DNA of 24,906 nt. It comes from a virus. How positions within the stretch are numbered: position 1 is the stretch's first letter; each line of letters begins with the position of its first letter. The position numbers and the translations under genes were made by a program. Below are positions 7,084 through 15,820 of the stretch, in pieces. The DNA lies in the IMG/VR virus record IMGVR_UViG_3300042564_000193, positions 1 to 24,906 of that record; one strand, written 5' to 3'. Under the pieces are notes generated by a model. It made no database searches. It saw only the letters and a program-made list of their open reading frames with translations, and was not told the origin of the DNA.

Positions 7084-8682
7084 CTACTGAGACGATCTCC
7101 CTTCGCCCTGTGCATTTCTTCCAGAGACAGTTGTTGTAGAGTCTGAATTATTATTTGTTCTTTCAGAATCACGTTGTCTATTGCCTGCAAGATTTGCTGC
7201 TGCATCAGTTGCCTGACGTGCAGACATTACAAAAGGCTCATCTCCATCTGCTCTTTGTGGAAGGTCTAGCTTCACACGAGCCTCATTTGGAGTCATAACT
7301 TGAGTCTTAACATATCTCTCAAGAATTTGTGACTGAGCAATCTCATCAGTTAATGTAAATTCATTAAACTTAAGCTCAAGAATATCTGTCTTTTCTTTAA
7401 TAATTTTATTTACGACTTTGGCAATATGGCTTTGTGCTGGACGGCAAACTTGCTCTTTAAATGTTCGATCTTGCGAAATAGCTGCAGCAACGCCAGAGCT
7501 TTCAGATCCACCAATTTTAGACATAGGCATTTGGTGAGCAATAAAGATATCATCACGATTTTGTTTACGATACTCTTTGAATGATCCATCCTGGATACCA
7601 TTTTCAACAGCTTCCATTTTAAACTCAACTTTGTTTTGATCGGTATCTCCAGGAAGAGGGATGTATAGAGTTCTATGTGACTGAGACTTTAATCCAGTTT
7701 GAAGGAATCTAAACATTTTATCTTCACCGTCAGAAGATAGCTTTGCGCCTTTAAGAGTTACGACATATCTTGGAACTGCTTTATTTTCAAAATAGTCAAT
7801 GTTGTATTGAGATGCAAGTTGATCACCAATTAAAGATGGAAGGGCAGCAATAATGTCTGGGATTCCATAATATGTATTTAGTGGAGAATATTCTTTATAG
7901 TGAATGATTTCATTTGGACGAGCATCTGCTGTCATTGGGTTTGGATTTTTAGCCCCAAAATTTCTAAAGTAAACTACAGAGTTTCCAATAATTTGAACAA
8001 AGCCATCATGAAGACGACGGACACGAACTGTAGTTGCTGGGATATGTCCAAGATATCCAATTTCTCCAGTTACAGTTCTTCCTATTTCTAAAAATCCATT
8101 TCCTGTAGCTTGAACATCTGTGTAAAACTTTTCCATTGTTTTTGTAAATGAATCATCATCGTTTAAATCTTCTAGCCAGTCCTTAAGTTCAAGCTTCATT
8201 CTTTCAATTCTGCGACGAGCACGATCAACTGCTCCTTGATCATCATTCATTTCAAACCTAAGCATTGTTCTATCTGCTACTTCAAATGAATATCCAAGAC
8301 CAACAACATTTTCTACCTTTGCATCAATAGCAGCATGATTAGCAAAAGATGTATCATAAAAGTTAGCAAGCTCATACATGTTATATGGTGGTGTTATTAC
8401 ATCAAACAATCCATATCCATTACGATATACAGTTCCAGGATTAATAGCTTTTGATGAAGCATCTACTCCAGAAGGTGTTGCATTAGCTGAATCTAAATAT
8501 GCATTGGTTGCAGTGTTAATTGCTTTTGTTACATTCCGTGCAGTTTTTCTGCGAAAGTTTTGATTAAGACCTGAGTAGTCTTTTAAGTTTTCCCAAGATT
8601 TATTAAACGGATCCTGAGAAGCAAAAATGTTTTCATCTTTTTCTTGAGTGTTAAGTCCAACACTTACATATTCATTATTCAT
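7084..8682 (-). CDS. portal protein
   Basis: This protein of 533 residues forms the ring through which DNA enters and leaves the head. It matches PBSX/HK97-type portals: NGLFDV-like start of the core, YELANFYDTSFANHAAIDAK, then IGYLGHIPATTVRVRRLHDG, the hallmark YYGIPDIIAALPSLIGDQLA with the neighbouring NIDYFENKAVPRYVV, and the tail-side SQDRTFKEQVCRPAQSHIAK. The C-terminal 40 residues are Asn/Ser/Thr-rich and probably disordered. I chose the ATG at 8682 (MNNEYVSVGL), which overlaps the stop of the upstream gene by 8 nt; the frame is open back to 8736 and an ATG at 8691 (MVAMNNEY) is also possible. No good ribosome site is visible, so translation is probably coupled to the upstream gene. Confidence 0.92.
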   Translation of the reverse strand: MNNEYVSVGLNTQEKDENIFASQDPFNKSWENLKDYSGLNQNFRRKTARNVTKAINTATNAYLDSANATPSGVDASSKAINPGTVYRNGYGLFDVITPPYNMYELANFYDTSFANHAAIDAKVENVVGLGYSFEVADRTMLRFEMNDDQGAVDRARRRIERMKLELKDWLEDLNDDDSFTKTMEKFYTDVQATGNGFLEIGRTVTGEIGYLGHIPATTVRVRRLHDGFVQIIGNSVVYFRNFGAKNPNPMTADARPNEIIHYKEYSPLNTYYGIPDIIAALPSLIGDQLASQYNIDYFENKAVPRYVVTLKGAKLSSDGEDKMFRFLQTGLKSQSHRTLYIPLPGDTDQNKVEFKMEAVENGIQDGSFKEYRKQNRDDIFIAHQMPMSKIGGSESSGVAAAISQDRTFKEQVCRPAQSHIAKVVNKIIKEKTDILELKFNEFTLTDEIAQSQILERYVKTQVMTPNEARVKLDLPQRADGDEPFVMSARQATDAAANLAGNRQRDSERTNNNSDSTTTVSGRNAQGEGRSSQ

Positions 8683-9046
8683 CGCTACCATACTTATCAT
8701 AAGTTTGTCGTGCTGCAACCCAAGCTCCATGATCATTCATAGAAGGAATTAGGCCATTTTTCATTCTGTCTAGTTGTTCTGAATGCTCTTCTTCACTAAT
8801 TCTTGTAAGACCTGGAACAAAAACACAGGTTCCTTCACCATCATCACCATAATGCATGGCGACTTTTTTTAATTTTGAAATTTGTGAGATATCTCCACGC
8901 ATTGATTCTATATTTAAGACGCTACCTTCTCCATCTGTAAACCAATTGCCATTAGACTTTTTGTATACGTAAAGACCCCAATTGTAATCTTTTTCAATTA
9001 CTTTGCGTCGAACGTTGCTAACTTTCTTAAGAATTTCATTATCCAT
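8675..9046 (-). CDS. small protein of unknown function upstream of portal
   Basis: This 123-residue protein, MDNEILKKVSNVRRKVIEKD..., is not one whose function I recognise. It has a basic N-terminal helix, a central beta-rich part (YNWGLYVYKKSNGNWFTDGE, then KVAMHYGDDGEGTCVFVPGL) and a C-terminal helix (EEEHSEQLDRMKNGLIPSM, then DHGAWVAARQTYDKYG). Similar small proteins sit just before the portal in some actinobacterial phages, from memory. The frame also offers a GTG at 9052, but that codon starts within 1 nt of the -10 hexamer and cannot be transcribed as a start. The ATG at 9046, 7 nt after TATACT, fits a leaderless mRNA. Its end overlaps the portal start by 8 nt. Confidence 0.75.
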   Translation of the reverse strand: MDNEILKKVSNVRRKVIEKDYNWGLYVYKKSNGNWFTDGEGSVLNIESMRGDISQISKLKKVAMHYGDDGEGTCVFVPGLTRISEEEHSEQLDRMKNGLIPSMNDHGAWVAARQTYDKYGSDE

Positions 9047-9053
9047 AACCACA

Positions 9054-9062
9054 AGTATAGCA
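9054..9062 (-). promoter_or_regulatory. extended -10 promoter, leaderless start
   Basis: Minus strand TGC-TATACT (TATACT at 9059-9054), 7 nt before the ATG at 9046. No -35 match is convincing. It sits at the stop of the preceding tail gene. Confidence 0.55.
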
Positions 9063-9064
9063 TA

Positions 9065-12000
9065 TTAGACAGGTATACTGACAGATGTCTGCCAAGATGT
9101 ATCTGCGTATATTTTTAGCTTATCTGCATCAAAAATCATTCCTTCTGAATCATCAATAATAATCTTATTAGTTCCTAAATAGGTTTTATAAACAGTATCT
9201 GGACTTACACCATATAGGTTAGAAGTGCCAATTACCAGAACGCCCTGCCATGTAAAGTTGTTTATCCAAAATTGCCAATTAAAGTTAGTTATACCATCAG
9301 TCTTAACTTTTAGCCAAGGTCTAACTAAAGTGCTTTGAACCTGTTGTAGGTTATTAGCTTGATAGTAGGCAACATTATTAAATAGCATTGGACCAGTCAA
9401 GTTAATACCGCCCAGATATGAATCAAGGTTTAGGGCATCGGTAAATGCTAGTCCAAGGACCCCCCACTCTTTAACAGTAATGACTGGCTCTCTAACTAGT
9501 GATCCATTCCAAAAATATGACAAACCATTAAAATCTAGACCAGTGTTTTGACTTTTTGCATAGATTCTTGCTCTATTGCCTTTTTCACTATTTGCAACCA
9601 TATAGAATTTAATCTTGTCATTTTTATAATTAATCTCAAATAGTTCCGTTGGAATTAATGGGAAATTTTCTTCATCGTATCTCATCCAAAGTTGTGCAGC
9701 ACTTACACGATAGCTTGATGATAATTCTTGATTTATAGGAACAGCGATTCCACGACTTATTTGTTTATCAAATTCCCCACGAACTTGAATTCCAGTCTTT
9801 CTATCTAAGTATAGGTATGGTGTGCTCCCCTTGTATATACTAAATGGATTTTTAGATTTGTAATCATAATATATTCCAGATCTTTTATAAGGAAACAGAT
9901 TAAGTCCAAAACGAGTTCCAATTGGATTAAAAGAGTTTTCACTTAGTGCTTGTGAAGCAAACTCTAGCTTACTAAGTTTAATTGGTTTTGTTAACGTATT
10001 CCTCAAATTAAACTCTAAATGAAAGACAATAGCTAAATCATTAAAGTCAACAGTCTTTGTAGGATATATTAAGGTATTGTCAATAATTTCAAACTTAGTA
10101 TCAGCCCATTGTGCATGGTTATCCATATCTATTATCTTGTTGCTTTTTGGTGTTTCAGTTATAGTAAAAGAATCCTGTAGGGCATTTGCTCCTTCATCAA
10201 CATATTGAAATGTTAAATAACTTCTAATTGAAGCGCTTGTAGTGTCATATTCATAATACTTTGCAGATTTTTGCAGCAGATCTTCATAGTCTGCCCATCC
10301 AGTGTATAATATATTTCCTAGTTGCTCATATGTTTTTTGAACTGGATTTTTATATTCATTTTTTAAATCAGAATAGGTCCAGTTTTCTACAACTGATTCT
10401 GACTCTAGTAGTTTATCTGGTGATGGATACCCAATATTAAACTGTAAGAAATCTAGGTCATAAAATTCATTACCAACATCATTTGTTACAAACTGTGCAA
10501 AATATGACAACGGTAAATAATCTTGCCAACTTCCAGATATGCCAATATCTAAAAAGAATTTTCCATACGCTTCTATTGGTAGCAATGTGTAACTTGCTAA
10601 GTGAGCTATAAGCGCAATAGCATTGGTTTCTTCTATTGCCCCGCTTTCTGACAAATCATCAAATTTAACAATTCCAGACTCATTAAAATAAGTTGATATT
10701 AGTTTATGATTAAGATCTGTTGTAAATCCTAGTGAGTAAATTTTTCCAGAAAACGAATTTATATCTTCTTCATCTCCTGCTACATATACTTTTAGGCTAT
10801 TTGCGTTACCAAAAAATGCTGAAACATTTCCTCCGAAAGTATTTGATAGTGTATCAATGTCAACCCCAACTGCAAAAAGTTGATCGGATTCAACAGTTTC
10901 TGTTGTATATATTGTTTCCTCTATGTCATTATAATTTAATATATATTCGATTAGATTTCCATTAAACCTTATAATAAAAAAGTCATTTGTTAAGGGATTA
11001 TAGATTTTAATTAATGTTTGAATAGATCCCTCTGCAATTGCTGCTCCACCATCGTATAATTCTGCCCAACTTGATGTGTTGTAATATTCTGCATCGTCAG
11101 TCTGTGTTGCAGATGAATTGTAGAGTCCCGCATCAACTAACAAAATTTTACTACTAAATACGCCATATATAGATTTAACTTTGCTATTTAAAATATTTAA
11201 TTTTGGAAAATTAAAATAGGTCCCTAGACCACTCCAGGTTTCGTTTGGCCTAAATGTAATAAATTTATCTGGAACCGTAAGCCCTGATGAAATCTCTTGA
11301 ATTTCTTGATTATTTAAATAAAAATTGTTTAATGTTTTTGATCCTAATGAAATTTCAGGCAATGAATACTCTGGTGTTGTTAGTGATGTTGAGGTTGTAA
11401 CTAAGTTATCAAAATTTCCCTGTTGCCATTGTGCAAAACTTGGGTAGTTATAATTAGCTGTATAGTCTGCAAATGGGTAGTCTATAAATGCCGAAGTTCC
11501 TCCGTATGCAGAGTTAATTCCTTCTGGAGAAAGAACTCCCTGTCCATAAACCCATCTTCGTTTAGCAACTATTGTTGGAACCTGATATGAATATATGGCA
11601 ACACAATCTATTTCTACTGGAGACACATCCTCATATGTATAAAATCCAAGCCAATCTTGTGAATCTCCATTAAGTGTTTCATTTGGCAACTCCATATTGG
11701 CAGTATCAATTGTTAAAGATATTACTTCTTCACCGTTTAATATCATGGTTGCAGCATTATTAATTACACGGATCTGAATAAGCATTGGTCTTACCCATTC
11801 ACCAACAAAGTGCGAAGCAAAGCTATCACCAATAACTAAAGTTAAAAATCCAGACTCTACATATAATCCATCTGATCCAATGATTGGGCCAAATATTCTT
11901 TTAGGATTTACAGTATTTGAATTTATTCTTGCCCAAAATTCTACCGTATATTCTTTGTGTCTTCCAACTTCATTTAAAAATCCTTTCCCAGGAATTATTA

Positions 12001-12811
12001 GAGAGGGGTTTCCAGATGTGTTAGGGATTAACTTGGTAACTCCTGATGCACCAAAAACTAAAGGTATGCTGGTATTACGTGCCAGCAAAGCATTATCATT
12101 GACTATGTAGTATCCCTGGTTTGATGAAAGTCCATAAGCTGCTGCTGGAATTACTTTATCTGTAGTAGTGATAGCTATATCAGTTGGAAACACTATTGGA
12201 GTGACACCAAGAGATGTGGTATTGAATTCTTCTGACCATTGACCTAAAGTAATACCGTTTAAATAAAATTCATAATCTGTTGAGTTAGCCCCGCCAGATA
12301 AATATGTTATTTTAATTACTGCACGTAGGTTTGTATTTTCATTTGGAATTTCAAATGTTTTTGAAATAAATCCCCAATTTTGGAATAAAGTTGTTTCAAA
12401 GGTTTCTAATTTTTGGACAATAAGAGAAGTGGTTGTATCTGTATACTCATATCCAATAGATATTGATTTAGTATATGCACTATTTGGATAAAAATATGAG
12501 CCAACAGAAAATGTCCCAAGCTCTGAATTTAAATCAGAAAAATTAACAAGATCTGGACTAATGCAAGTTATACTTCCAGTAGCACCAGCAGGGACAGAAC
12601 CTTGTAGTCGTGTTGTTATACTGTCTGAAAATGGTTCATCACCTATAGTTAATTCTATTGATGTTCCACCAGTAGTGGTCCATTGATTTTCTATATCCCG
12701 TTGAGTTTCTGAAATAAGACTAATATAATCAGCCTGATCGTCTAAAGCCCAAAGCACCAAAGGATGCTCTGCGTATATCTTTTCTGCATATAGGTTTGAT
12801 GGGTTAGACAT
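9065..12811 (-). CDS. large tail protein with LamG-like domain
   Basis: This 1248-residue protein is a probable tail-tip or receptor-binding component. It opens with MSNPSNLYAEKIYAEHPLVL, WALDDQADYI, a form common in large minor tail proteins of actinobacterial phages. Residues about 280-412 look like a LamG/concanavalin-type beta sandwich: HKEYTVEFWARINSN, a central GLYVESGFLTLVIGDS, WVRPMLIQIRVINNAATMIL, then NGEEVISLTI and DWLGFYTYEDVSPVEIDCVA. Such domains often bind sugars. The rest is beta-rich, with many aromatic and Asn/Ser residues and a further sandwich-like part around residues 450-700. The ATG at 12811 lies 9 nt after TATAAT and has only a weak AGGG, so it is near-leaderless. Its place upstream of the portal, far from the tube, is unusual. 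Confidence 0.8.
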   Translation of the reverse strand: MSNPSNLYAEKIYAEHPLVLWALDDQADYISLISETQRDIENQWTTTGGTSIELTIGDEPFSDSITTRLQGSVPAGATGSITCISPDLVNFSDLNSELGTFSVGSYFYPNSAYTKSISIGYEYTDTTTSLIVQKLETFETTLFQNWGFISKTFEIPNENTNLRAVIKITYLSGGANSTDYEFYLNGITLGQWSEEFNTTSLGVTPIVFPTDIAITTTDKVIPAAAYGLSSNQGYYIVNDNALLARNTSIPLVFGASGVTKLIPNTSGNPSLIIPGKGFLNEVGRHKEYTVEFWARINSNTVNPKRIFGPIIGSDGLYVESGFLTLVIGDSFASHFVGEWVRPMLIQIRVINNAATMILNGEEVISLTIDTANMELPNETLNGDSQDWLGFYTYEDVSPVEIDCVAIYSYQVPTIVAKRRWVYGQGVLSPEGINSAYGGTSAFIDYPFADYTANYNYPSFAQWQQGNFDNLVTTSTSLTTPEYSLPEISLGSKTLNNFYLNNQEIQEISSGLTVPDKFITFRPNETWSGLGTYFNFPKLNILNSKVKSIYGVFSSKILLVDAGLYNSSATQTDDAEYYNTSSWAELYDGGAAIAEGSIQTLIKIYNPLTNDFFIIRFNGNLIEYILNYNDIEETIYTTETVESDQLFAVGVDIDTLSNTFGGNVSAFFGNANSLKVYVAGDEEDINSFSGKIYSLGFTTDLNHKLISTYFNESGIVKFDDLSESGAIEETNAIALIAHLASYTLLPIEAYGKFFLDIGISGSWQDYLPLSYFAQFVTNDVGNEFYDLDFLQFNIGYPSPDKLLESESVVENWTYSDLKNEYKNPVQKTYEQLGNILYTGWADYEDLLQKSAKYYEYDTTSASIRSYLTFQYVDEGANALQDSFTITETPKSNKIIDMDNHAQWADTKFEIIDNTLIYPTKTVDFNDLAIVFHLEFNLRNTLTKPIKLSKLEFASQALSENSFNPIGTRFGLNLFPYKRSGIYYDYKSKNPFSIYKGSTPYLYLDRKTGIQVRGEFDKQISRGIAVPINQELSSSYRVSAAQLWMRYDEENFPLIPTELFEINYKNDKIKFYMVANSEKGNRARIYAKSQNTGLDFNGLSYFWNGSLVREPVITVKEWGVLGLAFTDALNLDSYLGGINLTGPMLFNNVAYYQANNLQQVQSTLVRPWLKVKTDGITNFNWQFWINNFTWQGVLVIGTSNLYGVSPDTVYKTYLGTNKIIIDDSEGMIFDADKLKIYADTSWQTSVSIPV

Positions 12812-12820
12812 GATAACCCT

Positions 12821-12829
12821 ATTATAGCA
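12821..12829 (-). promoter_or_regulatory. extended -10 promoter for large tail protein gene
   Basis: Minus strand TGC-TATAAT (TATAAT at 12826-12821) in the 27-nt gap after the ribonucleotide reductase gene. It ends 9 nt before the ATG at 12811, giving a leader of about 0-3 nt. Confidence 0.6.
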
Positions 12830-12838
12830 GGATGAGGA

Positions 12839-14869
12839 TTAATATAATTTAATCTCGCAGGCATCTGTAGAGCAATATGCTTCTCCTGCAGCCTCAAGAT
12901 TTTCTACTCCATCATAGATAGCAGACCAGTCAATCTTACCAATTTTTCCTACATGAGAGTTATATTCTTCACGAGTAATCTCAGTATAAGGTTGTTGTGG
13001 ATAAGTTTTATTGCCCATTGGAAGGAATGAAACTGCCTTTAGTTGACCTTCATACATATTAAGTGCTGGGGCAATAAATTTAGTTTCCTCTTCTTTATCA
13101 AATGACAGAGTTACAGAAACACCATTGTCTGACCAATACTTTTGTGCAGTTGCTGCTAAGCCAATCTTTTCAAATAGGCTAACCTCTTTTTCAGAACGTT
13201 TATGCCCTGATGCTATTGGAAAATATACTACTGAAGTATTTGCTGATACTAGATCATCTTCAATTTTATATCCCGCTGCTTTAAATAAATGTAGCATAGG
13301 ATCTGTATTACCAAAACGAATAGCACGAAGGTAAAACTCACCACCAGGGCCCCAGTGAACTCCAGGAGTAGCACCAGAAAGAAGTGATACAGAGCCTGAT
13401 GGTTTTACTGTTGTTACACGAATTGATTCACGAACACATAGCCACTCAGAATACTCATGGTCATAATGACGAATCTTTTGATATCCCTCATCCATCCATT
13501 CACGAACAGTTGGAAGACCATTCTCATCTGCAAATGATGCAATACCAGTAAGGGATGTTCCAATTCTACGGTTACGTTGCATAATACCGTTTGTTTGTTG
13601 CCAATGTGTTGGAAGAAGAGTTACAGTCTTACCGTATAGGTAAGCAAACTTTAATGTCTTAAGAAAATCTTCTTTAGACTCATGACGATTTAAATGAACT
13701 TCCACAAGTGTGCATAATTCGTATGATTCTAGTGGTTGTTCTGCACAAGGATTAAATCCCATTACTCTAGAATCTTTTCCATCTGCAGGATCTGCAAGAC
13801 GACCAAAGTTTCTAGCAACATCAAGCCAAATAAAACCTGGCTCACCATTATCTGCAATTAAATCTACATAGTCTTCATATTTTGTTCCAACTTCAGCAGC
13901 AATAGAGTTATTACTCATCCATGCCCATCCTGGTTTATCTGGATCATATGAATTTCTTTCTGGGAATACCTCGGGATTTTTAAGATTGATAAAAGTATCA
14001 TCTCCTGGAGCACCAAGTGCCAGGGTAGCAGAACGACGAACATTTCCAGAAACAACACAAGTTCCAATAAGATTTACAATATCAACAATAGCTCTGGAAT
14101 CAAGTGTTTGTCCAGCTCTAGAGCCTATTACTTCATTGATCTTGTCATGTAGTGCAATCAAAGGTGCTGGACCGCTAGCAACGCCACCAAAGCCCTTAAT
14201 AGGTGCTCCTAGTGGACGGATAAGGTCATAGTTAAACTTTTGGATAGATTGGTTTGGTCGTAGGTATGAATTTAATAACATTCTAACTGAATCTACCCAG
14301 CCCTCACGGGTATCTGGAATTTCCCAAACATTTTCTGGCTCTGTAGGTCCATAAATAGGCATATTTTTATCTTGCCCAATAGTATCAAAACCTACACCTA
14401 TACCTAACATTAAAGCATCCATTACCCAAGCAAAAAGGGCACCTGGATCATTACGATCAATATCACGAGTAGATACCATTGCACAATTTTGAAGGGAAGC
14501 AGAATTACGCTTTTCCATAGTCATAGGAGTTCCAAATGCCCATAGTCCACGTCCTGGAGGTGTCCATTTTAATTCAAACATTCTTTGAAAAGCTTCTTGG
14601 GCAGACTTCTGTGCTTTGTTATCATTCCAGGGTAGACGATTATCTTTAGCATGATTCTTTTGAACTGAATACATACCCTCGATTACACGACGACAAACTT
14701 CATGCCAACGCTCTTTTGTTCCATCATCTTTCATGCGAGAATATGTTCTAATAAAAGTAATTTCTCCCAATGAATTAGATCCTGCATCTGAAAAACCAAA
14801 TGGTGCTGGGATATTATTATATTTATTTACAAAATCTTCTGATAGACGAAACGAAAAAACTTCTGACAT
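12839..14869 (-). CDS. nrdJ: adenosylcobalamin-dependent ribonucleotide triphosphate reductase (class II)
   Basis: This 676-residue enzyme converts ribonucleoside triphosphates to deoxy forms with adenosylcobalamin, supplying DNA precursors. Key residues match the monomeric Lactobacillus-type enzyme: Cys129 (LQNCAMVS) and Cys386 (YELCTL) as the reducible pair, radical Cys375 and Glu377 in NPCAEQPLE, and the C-terminal reducing pair Cys666/Cys671 in CSTDACEIKLY. The spacings 375/386 and 666/671 equal those of the Lactobacillus enzyme (408/419 and 731/736). The protein is slightly shorter than that 739-residue enzyme. It starts at 14869 after GAAAGG, behind a leader of about 50 nt and an extended -10. 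It lies between two virion genes, with a terminator upstream, so it is its own unit. Both ends are complete, and the motif set is intact. Confidence 0.95.
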   Translation of the reverse strand: MSEVFSFRLSEDFVNKYNNIPAPFGFSDAGSNSLGEITFIRTYSRMKDDGTKERWHEVCRRVIEGMYSVQKNHAKDNRLPWNDNKAQKSAQEAFQRMFELKWTPPGRGLWAFGTPMTMEKRNSASLQNCAMVSTRDIDRNDPGALFAWVMDALMLGIGVGFDTIGQDKNMPIYGPTEPENVWEIPDTREGWVDSVRMLLNSYLRPNQSIQKFNYDLIRPLGAPIKGFGGVASGPAPLIALHDKINEVIGSRAGQTLDSRAIVDIVNLIGTCVVSGNVRRSATLALGAPGDDTFINLKNPEVFPERNSYDPDKPGWAWMSNNSIAAEVGTKYEDYVDLIADNGEPGFIWLDVARNFGRLADPADGKDSRVMGFNPCAEQPLESYELCTLVEVHLNRHESKEDFLKTLKFAYLYGKTVTLLPTHWQQTNGIMQRNRRIGTSLTGIASFADENGLPTVREWMDEGYQKIRHYDHEYSEWLCVRESIRVTTVKPSGSVSLLSGATPGVHWGPGGEFYLRAIRFGNTDPMLHLFKAAGYKIEDDLVSANTSVVYFPIASGHKRSEKEVSLFEKIGLAATAQKYWSDNGVSVTLSFDKEEETKFIAPALNMYEGQLKAVSFLPMGNKTYPQQPYTEITREEYNSHVGKIGKIDWSAIYDGVENLEAAGEAYCSTDACEIKLY

Positions 14870-14926
14870 TTATGTTATACCTTTCAAGTATTTGATTGAG
14901 GACTTCTCTTTTTTGGAAGTTCTCTT

Positions 14927-14935
14927 AGTATATCA
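14927..14935 (-). promoter_or_regulatory. extended -10 promoter for reductase gene
   Basis: Minus strand TGA-TATACT (TATACT at 14932-14927), downstream of the terminator of the preceding gene and about 60 nt before the reductase ATG. The leader of about 50 nt has a weak hairpin (ACTTC/GAAGT) and GAAAGG before the ATG. It is too short for a cobalamin riboswitch. Confidence 0.55.
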
Positions 14936-14944
14936 TGCTTTTAA

Positions 14945-14974
14945 AAAGAAAAACACGCCTGTTTAAGACGTGTT
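14945..14974 (-). terminator. terminator after Phe/Pro-tail protein gene
   Basis: On the minus strand AACACGTCT and AGGCGTGTT form a 9-bp stem (one U-G pair) with a 5-nt loop at 14974-14952, followed by TTTCTTTTT. It separates the fibre block from the reductase. The 164 nt between genes (14870-15033) also hold the reductase promoter; nothing else is seen there. Confidence 0.85.
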
Positions 14975-15033
14975 AATCTATAGTTTAGGGTTAGAGCTTT
15001 GTTGTTGTTAACTTACTACTAAATTAACAGTTT

Positions 15034-15807
15034 TTAGAATCCACCGAAGCTTGGACCAAACGATGGTGGGAAGAACGGGAATGAAGGCGGGAAGAACGGT
15101 GGGAAGAACGGTGGGAAGAACGGGAAGAACGGAAAGAACGGAAAGAACGGTGGGAAGAACGGTGGGAAGAACGGGAAGAATGGAGGGAAAAACGGAGGAG
15201 TTGTAACGCTACCAGATGCAGATGAAGTTACAGAGTTTCCATTAGCATTAGTAGCATAAACAGTATAAGTTTGTGAAGTATTTGCTTCTTGGGTAACAAC
15301 AACAGATAGCGTTGATCCATTAACTGTTGCACCTTTACCGTCAGAGGAAGCCCATGTGTATCCAGTAATAGTGCTTCCACCAGTTGCTGGAGCAACCCAA
15401 GTAACAGTATCTGCAAGAGCTGCTGTTGATACAGTCGGTGCTGTTGGAGTTGCTGGAACAGTGGTTGCTGTAATAGAGCTAGAGGCAGTAGATGCATCTG
15501 AAGTGCCAACTGCGTTTGTTGCTGTTGCTGTAAAAGTATAGGCAGTATTAGATTGTAGTCCTGTTACAGTTAATGGTGATGTTGAGCCAGATGCTGTATA
15601 GCCTCCAGGAGAAGAGGTAACTGTAAACGATGTAATTGGTGCACCATTTGATCCACCTGATGAAAAAGCTACACTTGCAGATCCATTATTAAATGCACGA
15701 CCAGTTCCAGCGTTTGTTGCAACAACGCTTACTGGAGGGTTAGGCTTTCCTGCACCCTGAAACCCAAGACCTCTTACACCAGCTCCTCTACCACCAATAA
15801 TAGGCAT
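15034..15807 (-). CDS. fibronectin-III protein with Phe/Pro repeat tail
   Basis: This 257-residue protein is probably a virion surface component. It starts with a Gly-rich segment (MPIIGGRGAGVRGLGFQGAG). Residues about 22-115 form a fibronectin type III domain (PITSFTVTSSPGGYTASGS, then TVTGLQSNTAYTFTATATNA) and about 118-203 a second one (STITGYTWASSDGKGATVNG, SQTYTVYATNANGNSV). Residues 204-257 are 26 Phe, 22 Pro, 3 Ser and 3 Gly only, built from fifteen PPFF/PFF-like units ending GPSFGGF. FN3 domains in phage fibres commonly bind host surfaces. AAAGGGGAA precedes the ATG by 6 nt. The gene follows the fibre gene by 13 nt and ends at a strong terminator. I do not know a function for the tail. 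Confidence 0.85.
   Translation of the reverse strand: MPIIGGRGAGVRGLGFQGAGKPNPPVSVVATNAGTGRAFNNGSASVAFSSGGSNGAPITSFTVTSSPGGYTASGSTSPLTVTGLQSNTAYTFTATATNAVGTSDASTASSSITATTVPATPTAPTVSTAALADTVTWVAPATGGSTITGYTWASSDGKGATVNGSTLSVVVTQEANTSQTYTVYATNANGNSVTSSASGSVTTPPFFPPFFPFFPPFFPPFFPFFPFFPFFPPFFPPFFPPSFPFFPPSFGPSFGGF
15037..15198 (-). repeat. short tandem repeat coding (P)PFF units
   Basis: This 162-nt stretch consists of 12-nt (CCACCGTTCTTC) and 9-nt (CCGTTCTTC) units with few changes. Phe is written almost always TTC and Pro CCA or CCG, unlike the T-ending codons common elsewhere. The near-identity of units suggests recent growth by slippage or unequal recombination. Confidence 0.9.
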
Positions 15808-15820
15808 CTGCTATTCCCCT

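Noticed and set aside
14870-14935. Cobalamin riboswitch before the B12-dependent reductase
   Set aside because: The leader is about 50 nt; the known element needs about 200 nt and its B12 box is not visible.
15037-15198. Possible CRISPR-like or iteron array because of evenly spaced short repeats
   Set aside because: The repeats are 9-12 nt codon units in frame with the Phe/Pro tail, without spacers; the coding explanation is complete.
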